Positions 1 to 5,461 of a stretch of 7,344 nucleotides of DNA are shown one piece after another; position 1 is the first letter of the stretch, and every line of letters starts with the position of its first letter. The stretch comes from Acidithiobacillus sp. (GTDB lineage: Bacteria > Pseudomonadota > Gammaproteobacteria > Acidithiobacillales > Acidithiobacillaceae). The stretch covers positions 1 through 7,344 of the forward strand of contig JAPTWR010000152.1 of NCBI GenBank assembly GCA_028065135.1. Direction: 5' to 3'. The position numbers and the translations under genes are program-made. The notes beneath the pieces were generated by a model. The model saw only the letters and a program-made list of their open reading frames with translations. It did no database searches and was not told the DNA's origin.

Positions 1-117
1 GGTCGAAAAGTGACACTCCCCCAACAGGCGCGTTTATTCAAGTTCTTCGAGGGGGTTTACCCCCAGCCCCTCACGCTACGTGACCGTCAGCGTAGACAAA
101 ACCTTCAATATCTTTGA
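1..117 (+). CDS. C-terminal end of an unrecognised protein (5'-partial)
   Basis: Frame 1 is open from the window edge to a TGA at 115-117, giving 38 residues that start GRKVTLPQQARLFKFFEG and end RRQNLQYL. The composition (basic, aromatic, several Gln/Arg) looks protein-like, but I recognise no family. It ends only a few bases before the point where ABC-ATPase homology begins in another frame, so it could be the tail of a gene, possibly a mobile-element gene, that was joined to the ABC remnant. No terminal inverted repeat is visible between this stop and the ABC fragment, so an insertion-sequence end is not shown. A chance open frame of this length in GC-rich DNA is quite possible. Confidence 0.25.
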   Translation, partial: GRKVTLPQQARLFKFFEGVYPQPLTLRDRQRRQNLQYL

Positions 118-120
118 CCG

Positions 121-412
121 TACTCAACTGTTCGTGCTCGACGAAGCGACCAGCGCACTTGACAGCGCGACCGAAAAGACGATTCTCGACAACCTCGCGC
201 GGACCACCGCGGGTATGACGACGATCATGATCGCACATCGCCTGTCGACGATCCGCACGGCAGACGAAATTCTCGTGATTGATCATGGCAGAATCGTTGA
301 ACGAGGCAATCACGCCGAACTGCTGGTGCAGGATGGTCTCTATGCGCAACTGTGGCGAACACAGACCAATCATCCTTCAGAGGATACGAAATGTAGTCAG
401 GAAGAAGCGTAG
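121..412 (+). pseudogene. Truncated ABC transporter ATPase, C-terminal fragment (Atm1/MsbA-like exporter type)
   Basis: The translation contains Walker B plus D-loop (QLFVLDEATSALDS), the switch-histidine motif (MIAHRLSTI), and the typical exporter tail (ADEILVIDHGRIVERGNHAELL, seen around 263-327), then ends at TAG 410-412. Known exporters of this family carry a transmembrane domain, Walker A, Q-loop and the LSGGQ signature before Walker B. All of these are absent here: upstream of about position 121-126 the frame reads into unrelated residues (VSVDKTFNIFDR). The fragment therefore cannot bind and hydrolyse ATP alone and is best read as a relic made by deletion or recombination. The ATG at 80 in this frame has no ribosome binding site and is probably not used. 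The last 18 or so residues are a polar tail without recognised motifs. The family call is firm; the transported substrate cannot be told. Confidence 0.8.
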
Positions 413-478
413 GCCGTAAACCACGCGCCAGGCAGACTTAATGCCGGGCACTTCTAAAAACCGGCGCTCAGGACGAAG

Positions 479-509
479 AATAATCTGAAAAATCAGAATT
501 CAGGTTATT
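479..509. repeat. AT-rich stem-loop downstream of the ABC fragment
   Basis: AATAATCTGAA (479-489) and TTCAGGTTATT (499-509) pair over 11 positions with one G-T mismatch, around a 9-nt loop. It sits between two convergent reading frames (the ABC fragment ending at 412 and the minus-strand frame ending at 570), a usual place for a bidirectional terminator. The stem has few G-C pairs and neither side is followed by a clean T run, so termination is only a possibility. The rest of 413-569 is comparatively AT-rich and holds no gene I can support. Confidence 0.35.
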
Positions 510-569
510 TTCCTGCTGTTTTGATGCCGAATGCTGTTCTTTACGGCTGTTTTTCCATAATTTGCCGCA

Positions 570-944
570 TTACGGGCAAGCCACCGCCCTCATAGGACCT
601 ACTTCGAGAAACCGGTTGTAAAAGACTTCTTGCAAGGTCTTTTTGTGTTCCTGCCGGACCGCTTTCAGAATGGCGCTCAGATCCCTCCAGCATTGACGAC
701 GTTCCGCCGCAATAACCTGCAACTGCGATTCTTCTTTCTGTTGTGCTCTGGCCTCTTTGAATGCCATGTTGAGGGCCTCGATTCTGTCGGCTATCGCGCG
801 GCCTTCAGTCCCCGCCTTCTCCATTTGGAAGAACTGCGCGGCGTCATGCACCGAACGCATGGCGGCCATCATTTCGTTGTATGTTCTGCCGTTTATGCCG
901 ATCCGGAAGTGGCGCCATTACGGCCGACTACGGTTTGGCTCCAT
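570..944 (-). pseudogene. Hypothetical small helical protein, probably interrupted by a stop codon
   Basis: From an ATG at 872 the minus strand encodes 100 residues to TAA at 570-572. The middle is strongly helical and charged (EGRAIADRIEALNMAFKEA, then RAQQKEES), like a coiled coil. No good ribosome binding site precedes 872. Reading further upstream in the same frame gives equally protein-like sequence (WRHFRIGINGRTYNEM) until a TAA at 918-920, and beyond it MEPNRSRP from an ATG at 942-944. The simplest reading is one gene starting at or before 944, broken by a nonsense change at 918-920. A 100-residue product from 872 remains possible. I do not recognise the family. The neighbouring relics support decay of accessory DNA. 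No function is assigned. Confidence 0.35.
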
Positions 945-984
945 ATTGCCGATCCGTGACAACCCAAGGATGCGTGGGAAAACC

Positions 985-1058
985 TGTCTAAAACTCGCGG
1001 ATTCAGGGCGTGAAAATCAAGCAGTTAATGATCGAAGATAACGGTTTCGTTTTAGACA
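985..1058. repeat. 74-bp segment bounded by perfect 10-bp inverted repeats
   Basis: TGTCTAAAAC at 985-994 and its exact reverse complement GTTTTAGACA at 1049-1058 face each other across 54 nt. Ends of the form TG...CA are common for insertion sequences and small non-autonomous elements, but no target-site duplication is visible in the flanks and 74 bp is very short. It may be a miniature element, two leftover ends after an internal deletion, or an operator pair. The right arm contains the -35 box of the promoter described next. Confidence 0.4.
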
Positions 1059-1081
1059 ATCCACTATAAAAAATATATAGT
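1053..1081 (+). promoter_or_regulatory. Sigma-70-type promoter facing right, with no clear gene
   Basis: TAGACA (1053-1058) and TATAGT (1076-1081) each match the sigma-70 consensus at five of six positions and are separated by exactly 17 nt, in an AT-rich block within otherwise GC-rich DNA. Transcription would start near 1088. No ribosome binding site or recognisable gene follows; the next plus-strand gene relic begins beyond the antisense ydcH gene. The transcript could be a small RNA, or antisense RNA to ydcH. The -35 box lies in an inverted-repeat arm and the -10 box outside it, as in hybrid promoters formed at insertion-sequence ends. Confidence 0.5.
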
Positions 1082-1168
1082 AAACATATGGTTAAGCAGA
1101 TTTTCTCTGCTACTGGCGCATCATGGGAGTATGTTGCCGAATGGCGCCGGACTCATTCACCGGGCCAA

Positions 1169-1200
1169 CGCCCCGTTTCCGCTCCGCAAGCGGTGGGGCG
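1169..1200. other. Two-tier GC-rich stem-loop downstream of ydcH
   Basis: CGCCCC (1169-1174) pairs with GGGGCG (1195-1200). Inside, CCGC (1179-1182) pairs with GCGG (1190-1193), leaving a 7-nt loop and an asymmetric internal bulge. It lies about 45 nt past the ydcH stop on the minus strand and about 80 nt past the predicted start of the plus-strand orphan transcript. Neither strand carries a T run after it, so it is not a classical intrinsic terminator. It may be an RNA structure protecting a 3' end or a Rho-dependent stop. Confidence 0.35.
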
Positions 1201-1244
1201 GGTGTGCTGCACTGTTCCATCGCGACGGTTTGCCGTTTTTCGGC

Positions 1245-1481
1245 TCAGGCCGATGCCATCCGATAGATCTCGTCCTTGAGGGCGAGGCGACGTTTTTTCA
1301 TTTGTTCCAGTACGCTCTCGCCAGCGGCAGCATCGTTGCGTTCGATATGCTCGATTTCCGCGGTGAGGGCGTTGAATTCGTCAAAGGCCTTGGCAAAGTG
1401 CGCATTGCTTTGTTGCAGGACGTCCATGCGGGCCGCGAGTTGGGGGAATTCCTTTTTCAGATCCTGGTGTTCGGTTTGCAT
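1245..1481 (-). CDS. YdcH / DUF465 family small coiled-coil protein
   Basis: The gene encodes 78 residues, close to the usual 70-80 of this family. Hallmarks seen are the central SNAHFAKAFDEFNALTAEI region (about residues 25-43), the following helix with IEHIER, and the conserved C-terminal MKKRRLALKDEIYRM (about 61-75), typical of YdcH proteins. These are small soluble helical-hairpin proteins of unknown function that are widespread in proteobacteria. The start is well supported: AAGGAG (1488-1493) sits 6 nt before the ATG. A weak minus-strand promoter can be proposed upstream (TTGCCC at 1568-1573 and an extended TGC-TAATTT at 1544-1549, spacing 18). The gene is monocistronic, lies divergent from the yajQ relic, and ends facing the orphan promoter, which would read antisense through it. 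Confidence 0.85.
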   Translation of the reverse strand: MQTEHQDLKKEFPQLAARMDVLQQSNAHFAKAFDEFNALTAEIEHIERNDAAAGESVLEQMKKRRLALKDEIYRMASA

Positions 1482-1612
1482 GTTGCGCTCCTTCCGGTTG
1501 CCTGGGCCCGGGATCAGGCCTAGGGTGCTTGCCTACGAACTGCAAATTAGCATTGTGCCCGTTGGCTGGGCAAGCGTCCTTGCGGTTGAAGGAAACGGGA
1601 GCGGGCGTTACC

Positions 1613-1802
1613 ATGAGCGATGGCAAATATGATTTCAAGGGCTCCAAGACGACCAGGAAACGGGAGGGAGGTGCAAGCCAGCATCCAGGGGATCGACTGC
1701 GGGTGTCGGGCAAGCGCCGGGACATGTTGCAGACGATCATTGCCGCCTTGCGCGGGCAGGATTTCGGTCTCGCCCATGCGGTGCAGTAATTTTCGGGATT
1801 GA
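1613..1802 (+). pseudogene. yajQ: Decayed yajQ (DUF520) with internal deletion and frameshifts
   Basis: Pieces of YajQ appear in order but in alternating frames. YDFKGSK (about 1625-1648, frame of ATG 1613) matches the N-terminal motif. EVQASIQG (1668-1691) is in another frame, then DRLRVSGKRRDMLQTIIAAL and RGQDFGLA return to the first frame, and NFRD plus TGA (1788-1802) is the characteristic YajQ C-terminus, again in the second frame. YajQ is normally about 160 residues; some 80-90 codons between the first two pieces are missing. The IQG/DRL shift fits loss of one G from a G run at 1688-1691, and the last shift fits a short deletion near 1785. Intact YajQ proteins are reported to bind nucleotides or cyclic-di-GMP; this copy cannot make one. 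A functional copy may exist elsewhere. The 58-residue open frame from 1613 alone is unlikely to be a real product. Confidence 0.8.
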
Positions 1803-1804
1803 CC

Positions 1805-3049
1805 ATGAAAGACGCTGCCCTGGGGGCTCGGCACTCCTTGATGCCCACACCTCGCCCTTCGACCGGGCCGGCGCTGCGGGCCGGTAACGGGCGGCTTCGC
1901 CTTTTGCAGGTCCTGGGGGGCGATGGCCGTGGCGGGGCGGATCAGGTTGCCCTGGCCTTGGCTGACGGCCTGCAGGAGCAGGGCGTTGCGGTGGAGTTCT
2001 TCGTGCCTGCGGGTTTCGTGCGCCATCAGGAGGAACGCCTGCGCGGGCGGACGGTCACCGTTGCCCCGTCATTTTCCCCCTTCAGCGCAGCGGCGCTGGG
2101 GGCCCTGCGCCGGGTGGCGCAACGGGTTGATCTGGTGCTCACCCATGATTCTCCTGCCCGGCATCTGACCCTGGCGGCCAAGGCCTTGGGTGGTCTGCAC
2201 GCCCCTTTGTGGTTCATGCGTCATTGTATCATACGCCCCCCAGCCCTGCCCTGGGCGCCCTGGCAGCGGCTCTGGGTGGCGCATCAGCTGGCCGCCAGCG
2301 AGGTGATCGCCGAGAGTCTCGTCGCCAGCGGCTATCCCGCCCCGCGGGTCACCCGCCTCTACGCCGGTCGCGATCTCTCATCTTTCTTCGCGGTAGACTC
2401 CCAGGCTCGGAGCGCGCTGCGGGCTGGTCTCGGCCTCGACGCCTCGCCGGCACCGTTTTGCATCGGCATGGTGGCTCGTTTCGATCGCTGGCCGGGCTGG
2501 CATCCCCAGGTGGCGCATCCCAAGGGTTTTGATGTGCTTTTCGCGGCCCTGTCGCGACTGGATTTTCCCTATCGCGTCCTGCTACTGGGCCCGCCCCATC
2601 CGGAAGATCACGCAGCCCTGCGCGCCATGGCCCAGGCCCATGGCGCACGTCCAGACTGGCTGATTTTCCTCGGTTTTCAGAACGATATCTCGGCCTATTA
2701 TGGGCTGATGGATGTGAATGTCCTGCCCTCGCGGCGCGAGGGGCTGGGTCTGGCGCTGGTGGAAGGATTGGCCGCCGGGGTGCCGGTGTTGGGCAGTGGC
2801 AGCGGCGGCATTCGCGAAGTGATCCAGGACGGACGCAATGGTTTTCTCTTTCCCGAGGGTGATGCCGTTGCCCTGGCAGGTCTGTTGATCCGGCTGGCGC
2901 GGGAGCCGGAGTTGCGGCGGCGCCTGGGTGAGGAGGGCAGACGACAACTGCAGGAGACCGTCTTTGATGAAGGCCGCCTCGTGGGTGGTTTTATGGACTG
3001 TTTGGCACGAGAGCATCCGGCCTCTGTGCATGGCGAGCGGATGCCGTAA
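1805..3049 (+). CDS. Glycosyltransferase, GT4-like (GT-B fold)
   Basis: The 414-residue product resembles retaining GT-B glycosyltransferases that move a sugar from a nucleotide-sugar to a lipid- or glycan-bound acceptor at the cytoplasmic face of the membrane. The N-terminal domain opens at about residue 32 with LRLLQVLGGDGRGGADQVAL, the usual glycine-rich acceptor-side loop. The C-terminal donor domain begins near FCIGMVARFD and carries the E-x7-E motif in REGLGLALVEG (Glu312 and Glu320), followed by GVPVLGSGSGGIREVI and the NGFLFPEGD motif. Between VARFD and KGFDVLF there are about a dozen extra residues (RWPGWHPQVAHP), longer than is common. The start is uncertain: TTG 1799, ATG 1805 or ATG 1841 are in frame, only a weak GGGA precedes 1805, and conserved sequence begins about 30 residues in. 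It starts right after the ancestral yajQ stop and no separate promoter is evident. Acceptor and sugar are unknown; lipopolysaccharide or exopolysaccharide synthesis is likely. Confidence 0.85.
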   Translation: MKDAALGARHSLMPTPRPSTGPALRAGNGRLRLLQVLGGDGRGGADQVALALADGLQEQGVAVEFFVPAGFVRHQEERLRGRTVTVAPSFSPFSAAALGALRRVAQRVDLVLTHDSPARHLTLAAKALGGLHAPLWFMRHCIIRPPALPWAPWQRLWVAHQLAASEVIAESLVASGYPAPRVTRLYAGRDLSSFFAVDSQARSALRAGLGLDASPAPFCIGMVARFDRWPGWHPQVAHPKGFDVLFAALSRLDFPYRVLLLGPPHPEDHAALRAMAQAHGARPDWLIFLGFQNDISAYYGLMDVNVLPSRREGLGLALVEGLAAGVPVLGSGSGGIREVIQDGRNGFLFPEGDAVALAGLLIRLAREPELRRRLGEEGRRQLQETVFDEGRLVGGFMDCLAREHPASVHGERMP

Positions 3050-3242
3050 CGCGGTGGGGAAAAAGGGCAGCGGGGTATAGGCGCGGTATCAGCACAGGGG
3101 CGTAACTGGTGGAAGCAGCGAAGCGGCCACCCTGCTCAACCGCGAGGTAGTATCCCTGGCGACGATGGTGGGATGCAAAGGCTGATGTGGCTCCTGGGGA
3201 TGACCGCGGGGCGGATGCTGTGTGCCATGCTTTCGGAAGAAT

Positions 3243-3272
3243 CGTCCTTCCCGCCGCGGCGCAGGAAGGACG
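3243..3272 (-). terminator. Stem-loop terminator of the BI-1 gene
   Basis: CGTCCTTCC (3243-3251) and GGAAGGACG (3264-3272) form a perfect 9-bp stem, and the 12-nt interior contains a further self-complementary CCGCGG. It begins 6 nt after the minus-strand stop codon of the BI-1 gene. The sequence after the stem on that strand is ATTCTTCC, only partly T-rich, so it may be a moderate terminator. It also lies between two convergent genes and could act on plus-strand transcripts from the glycosyltransferase. Confidence 0.5.
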
Positions 3273-3278
3273 CCGGGA

Positions 3279-3971
3279 TCAATTGCGGTTGCCGCCGAAG
3301 ATTTCGAGCAGCGCCATGAAGAGATTGATGATATCCAGATAGAGACCGACGACCAGCAGGACTGGCTCCTGAATGCCGCCGCGAATCATCCGCTGGGTGT
3401 CAAAAAGGATCAGGCCGCTGAAGACCAGCACCAGGACGCCCGCAATGGCGAGTTGCAACGCGGGGATATGCAGCAGGAAGATGTTCAGCAGAGAGACCAC
3501 GATGGCCAGCACCAGACCGGTGATCAGGAAACCACCGATGTTGCTGAAATCCCGTCGCGTGGTGACCGCATAGGCGGAAAGTCCGACAAACATGGCTGCG
3601 GTAGTACCCAGGGCTTCGGCGATGATGGAGGCGCCGCCTGGCATCCGCAGATACATCTCGATGGCCGGACCCATCATCATGCCCATGCCACCCGCAAACA
3701 GAAAGACCAGAGGGACGGCAAAGGGGCTGCGATGCGCGCCGGTGTACTGCACCGCAAAGAGCAGGGCAAAGGAACCGATCATCAGGATGAAGGGATGTTC
3801 ATAGGCAAACGGCGAATGCATGCCGTAAATGGCGGCTATGGTTGAAACGACGAGTGTGGCCGCAAGCAGCGCATAGGTCTTGCCCATCAGCGTGCCGATG
3901 GCGGTGCCGCTGCCCGATCCGGGCGGATTCATGCTGTCCGGAAACTGGTAAGGGTTCTGGTCCTGATTCAT
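3279..3971 (-). CDS. Bax inhibitor-1 / YccA family integral membrane protein
   Basis: The 230-residue protein has a polar N-terminus (about 1-30) followed by about seven hydrophobic segments (near 33-50, 58-78, 84-101, 115-137, 144-165, 170-190 and 203-224), the layout and length of bacterial BI-1/YccA proteins. Family signatures seen are GLILFDTQRMI (Asp191) and LYLDIINLFMALLEIFGG at the C-terminus (Asp213); by position these probably match the paired aspartates of the BsYetJ channel that sense pH and gate a calcium leak. In Enterobacteria YccA interacts with the FtsH membrane protease. Which role applies here is not shown. The start is supported by AGGAG (3978-3982) 6 nt before the ATG. The gene stands alone on the minus strand, divergent from exoX, with a palindrome upstream and a stem-loop right after the stop. 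Confidence 0.9.
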   Translation of the reverse strand: MNQDQNPYQFPDSMNPPGSGSGTAIGTLMGKTYALLAATLVVSTIAAIYGMHSPFAYEHPFILMIGSFALLFAVQYTGAHRSPFAVPLVFLFAGGMGMMMGPAIEMYLRMPGGASIIAEALGTTAAMFVGLSAYAVTTRRDFSNIGGFLITGLVLAIVVSLLNIFLLHIPALQLAIAGVLVLVFSGLILFDTQRMIRGGIQEPVLLVVGLYLDIINLFMALLEIFGGNRN

Positions 3972-4005
3972 ATCTGACTCCTGTGAATGATCACGCCGCT
4001 AGCAT

Positions 4006-4020
4006 AACGTAAATTACGTT
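4006..4020. promoter_or_regulatory. Perfect 15-bp palindrome upstream of the BI-1 gene, candidate operator
   Basis: AACGTAAATTACGTT is AACGTAA, one central base, then its exact reverse complement. It lies 35 nt upstream of the BI-1 start codon and overlaps or abuts a possible minus-strand -10 box (TATGCT, complement of 4001-4006), the position expected for a repressor site. No good -35 box is visible at 17 nt. On the plus strand the palindrome is followed by a T run (4019-4024), so a small terminator-like hairpin is an alternative, although no plus-strand gene lies just before it. Confidence 0.45.
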
Positions 4021-4056
4021 TTTTCGCCTCTTTCCGAGGAATGGGGACGCCGGAGG

Positions 4057-4087
4057 AAAAAAGCAATACCCGGACAAAGTGGCCGGG
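4057..4087 (-). terminator. Possible minus-strand intrinsic terminator between exoX and the BI-1 gene
   Basis: CCCGG (4069-4073) and CCGGG (4083-4087) form a stem that can be extended inward by AC/GT. On the minus strand it is followed by TATTGC and then six T residues (complement of 4057-4062). It would stop transcripts running leftward from the aldolase operon, antisense through exoX, before they reach the BI-1 gene. The 5-bp core stem and the 6-nt gap before the T run make it imperfect. Confidence 0.35.
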
Positions 4088-4199
4088 CAAACAATGAGAT
4101 GCTGCGTTTTCAGCAAAGTTCCCCAGGCACGGGTGCTTGCCCTAGGGGAGACAGGCATTTACCCTGCATCTTTTCGCCGGTTCCCGGACGGGGTTTTGC

Positions 4200-4862
4200 A
4201 TGCGCGCATTGATTTTTGATACAGAAACGACGGGTCGGGTGGAGCCTGAGCTGATCGAGGCAGCCTGGCTGGCGGTAAGCGATCTGCGGACGCTGGAGGT
4301 CGAGGAGCAGTTCGTGCAACGTTACCGGCCGGCCAAGCCCATCGAGATGGGAGCCATGGCGGTTCACCATATTCTTGAGGAGGACCTCCTCGAGAGCCCG
4401 CCCGCCAGCAGTTTTCGCCTGCCCGAAGATACCGGGTACCTGGTCGGTCACAGTATAGATTACGACTGGGGCGTGATCGGCAAGCCCGACGTTAAACGCA
4501 TCTGCACCTATGCCATGACCCGCAAACTCTGGCCCGAGGTGGACAGCCATTCCCAGTCGGCATTGATGTACCACTTCAGCAAGGACAGGAGCAAGACCCG
4601 GGACAACCTCAAAAATGCCCACTCGGCGCTGGCCGACGTGAAGTTCTGCCGGATTCTGCTGAACAAGGTCATCCTCTCGGTGCGGCCCAACTCCTGGGAA
4701 GATTTATGGGAGTTCAGCGAGCGTGCCAGGATTCCCGAAACCATGCCCTTCGGCAAGCACAAGGGTGTGAAGATAGCCGACCTGCCCGACGATTACCGGC
4801 GCTGGGCTCTGAATAACCTTACCGATATGGATACTTACCTGCGTAAGGCGCTGGAAGCCTGA
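4200..4862 (+). CDS. exoX: Exodeoxyribonuclease X-like DEDDh 3'-5' exonuclease
   Basis: The 220-residue protein has the length and order of E. coli ExoX. The RNase T/DnaQ-type exonuclease domain (about 1-155) shows ExoI FDTETTG (Asp7, Glu9), ExoII VGHSIDYDW (most likely Asp89) and ExoIII NAHSALADV (His141, Asp146), so all four metal-binding acids and the general-base histidine are present. CTYAMTRKLWPEVDSHSQSAL also matches ExoX. The C-terminal part (about 182-220), MPFGKHKGVKIADLPDDYRRW then NNL, is the FGK..G domain (DUF3820 type) found at the end of ExoX. The known enzyme removes nucleotides from 3' ends of single- and double-stranded DNA in repair and recombination. ATG 4200 follows GGACGGGG by about 7 nt, a weak binding site; a marginal promoter (TTGCCC 4137-4142, TACCCT 4160-4165) is possible. 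The final 28 nt overlap the convergent aldolase gene. Confidence 0.88.
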   Translation: MRALIFDTETTGRVEPELIEAAWLAVSDLRTLEVEEQFVQRYRPAKPIEMGAMAVHHILEEDLLESPPASSFRLPEDTGYLVGHSIDYDWGVIGKPDVKRICTYAMTRKLWPEVDSHSQSALMYHFSKDRSKTRDNLKNAHSALADVKFCRILLNKVILSVRPNSWEDLWEFSERARIPETMPFGKHKGVKIADLPDDYRRWALNNLTDMDTYLRKALEA

Positions 4863-5461
4863 GCTTCGGCAACCTTGTTCAATAGCAGGGTGCAGGTTTC
4901 CATGCCGCTGTGACCGGCGGCGATGAGCCCGTCTTCGTGGCCGGTCATCCGGATGAACAGAGGTAAGTGCGCCTTTCCGGCAAGATCGGATACGGCCAGG
5001 GCCATGGCGGGGGTGCCGTATTCCGCATCCGGGGGAGTGGCCGCGAATCCCAGAGCTGCCGCCTGTCTCCAGAGCTGCGGATGGTGGATATGAAAAACCC
5101 AGCAAATATCAGGATGGGCGTCATAACATGCCGCATGGCTGAGGGCCTCCGAGGAGGGCGGCTGCGGTCCTTCGGCATAGATCCGGTTGTGGACGATGTC
5201 CCAGTGGGTGACCTGACAGAAATGCTCCGGAGCCAGGGTGCTGAGGTGACCAGTCTGGGTGGCGGTGATCAGAAAACCGCCGCGGCAACGACAGCTCACG
5301 TTGCCGAAACCGATGCCGCCGTAGCGGGCGGGGTCGGCGCCGATCAGTCCATGGGCGTGCAGGACATCGCGCCAATGGCCGAGGGTGGCCCGGAGTGCAC
5401 AGGCGATGACCGGCCCCGCGTGCCAGTCCAGTTGAAATTTGATCACGCCTTCCTGAGTCAT
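4835..5461 (-). CDS. Class II aldolase/adducin family protein
   Basis: The 208-residue protein fits the zinc-dependent class II aldolase/adducin fold (L-fuculose-phosphate aldolase, methylthioribulose-phosphate dehydratase and relatives). Visible are FGNVS (52-56), the catalytic-acid segment PPSSEALSH (Glu105), the metal ligands FHIHH (His124, His126) exactly 19 residues later, as in fuculose aldolase, and a likely third ligand His175 in TGHEDGLIAAG. All are intact, so an active metalloenzyme is likely. The substrate is unknown. The open frame extends upstream to 5608, but ATG 5461 is preferred: GAGG lies 6 nt before it and it overlaps the smr stop codon in an ATGA, indicating translational coupling. 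It is the last gene of the minus-strand operon. Its 3' end overlaps the end of exoX. Confidence 0.85.
   Translation of the reverse strand: MTQEGVIKFQLDWHAGPVIACALRATLGHWRDVLHAHGLIGADPARYGGIGFGNVSCRCRGGFLITATQTGHLSTLAPEHFCQVTHWDIVHNRIYAEGPQPPSSEALSHAACYDAHPDICWVFHIHHPQLWRQAAALGFAATPPDAEYGTPAMALAVSDLAGKAHLPLFIRMTGHEDGLIAAGHSGMETCTLLLNKVAEAQASSALRR

Larger units (their letters stand above)
945..1244. other. Gene-poor stretch with repeats, an orphan promoter and stem-loops
   Basis: No reading frame here is convincing. A plus-strand frame from ATG 1088 to 1279 has no ribosome binding site, low-complexity Arg/Ser/Pro-rich sequence, and runs into the opposite-strand ydcH gene. The stretch does hold an inverted-repeat pair (985-1058), a promoter-like sequence (1053-1081), a short perfect hairpin (AGCAGA 1095-1100 with TCTGCT 1106-1111) and a larger two-tier stem-loop (1169-1200). 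Base composition shifts sharply to A+T between about 1060 and 1090. Confidence 0.5.

Noticed and set aside
71..373. Minus-strand 100-codon open frame
   Set aside because: It lies antisense to the clear ABC ATPase fragment, and its sequence is explained by that gene's codon pattern.
443..465. GCCGG/CCGGC inverted repeat as a terminator after the ABC fragment
   Set aside because: It has only 5 bp of stem around a 13-nt loop and no T run after it; expected by chance in GC-rich DNA.
1088..1279. Plus-strand 63-codon frame starting at the predicted transcript start
   Set aside because: There is no ribosome binding site, the sequence is low-complexity basic and matches no family I know, and it runs into ydcH on the other strand. 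A leaderless peptide cannot be fully excluded.
1381..2026. Long minus-strand frames (1381-1848 and 1547-2026)
   Set aside because: They cover ydcH, the yajQ relic and the glycosyltransferase start in other frames, have Arg/Pro-rich composition typical of GC-rich shadows, and show no domain.
3081..3185. Plus-strand 34-codon open stretch reading SSEAATLLNREVVSLATM
   Set aside because: It looks protein-like and could be a gene relic, but it is short, has a stop just upstream, no start signal, and no family match I can defend. The 3050-3242 interval is left without a gene.
3222..3845. Plus-strand 207-codon frame
   Set aside because: It is antisense to the BI-1 gene and rich in Gln, Asp and His in the way hydrophobic genes give on the opposite strand.
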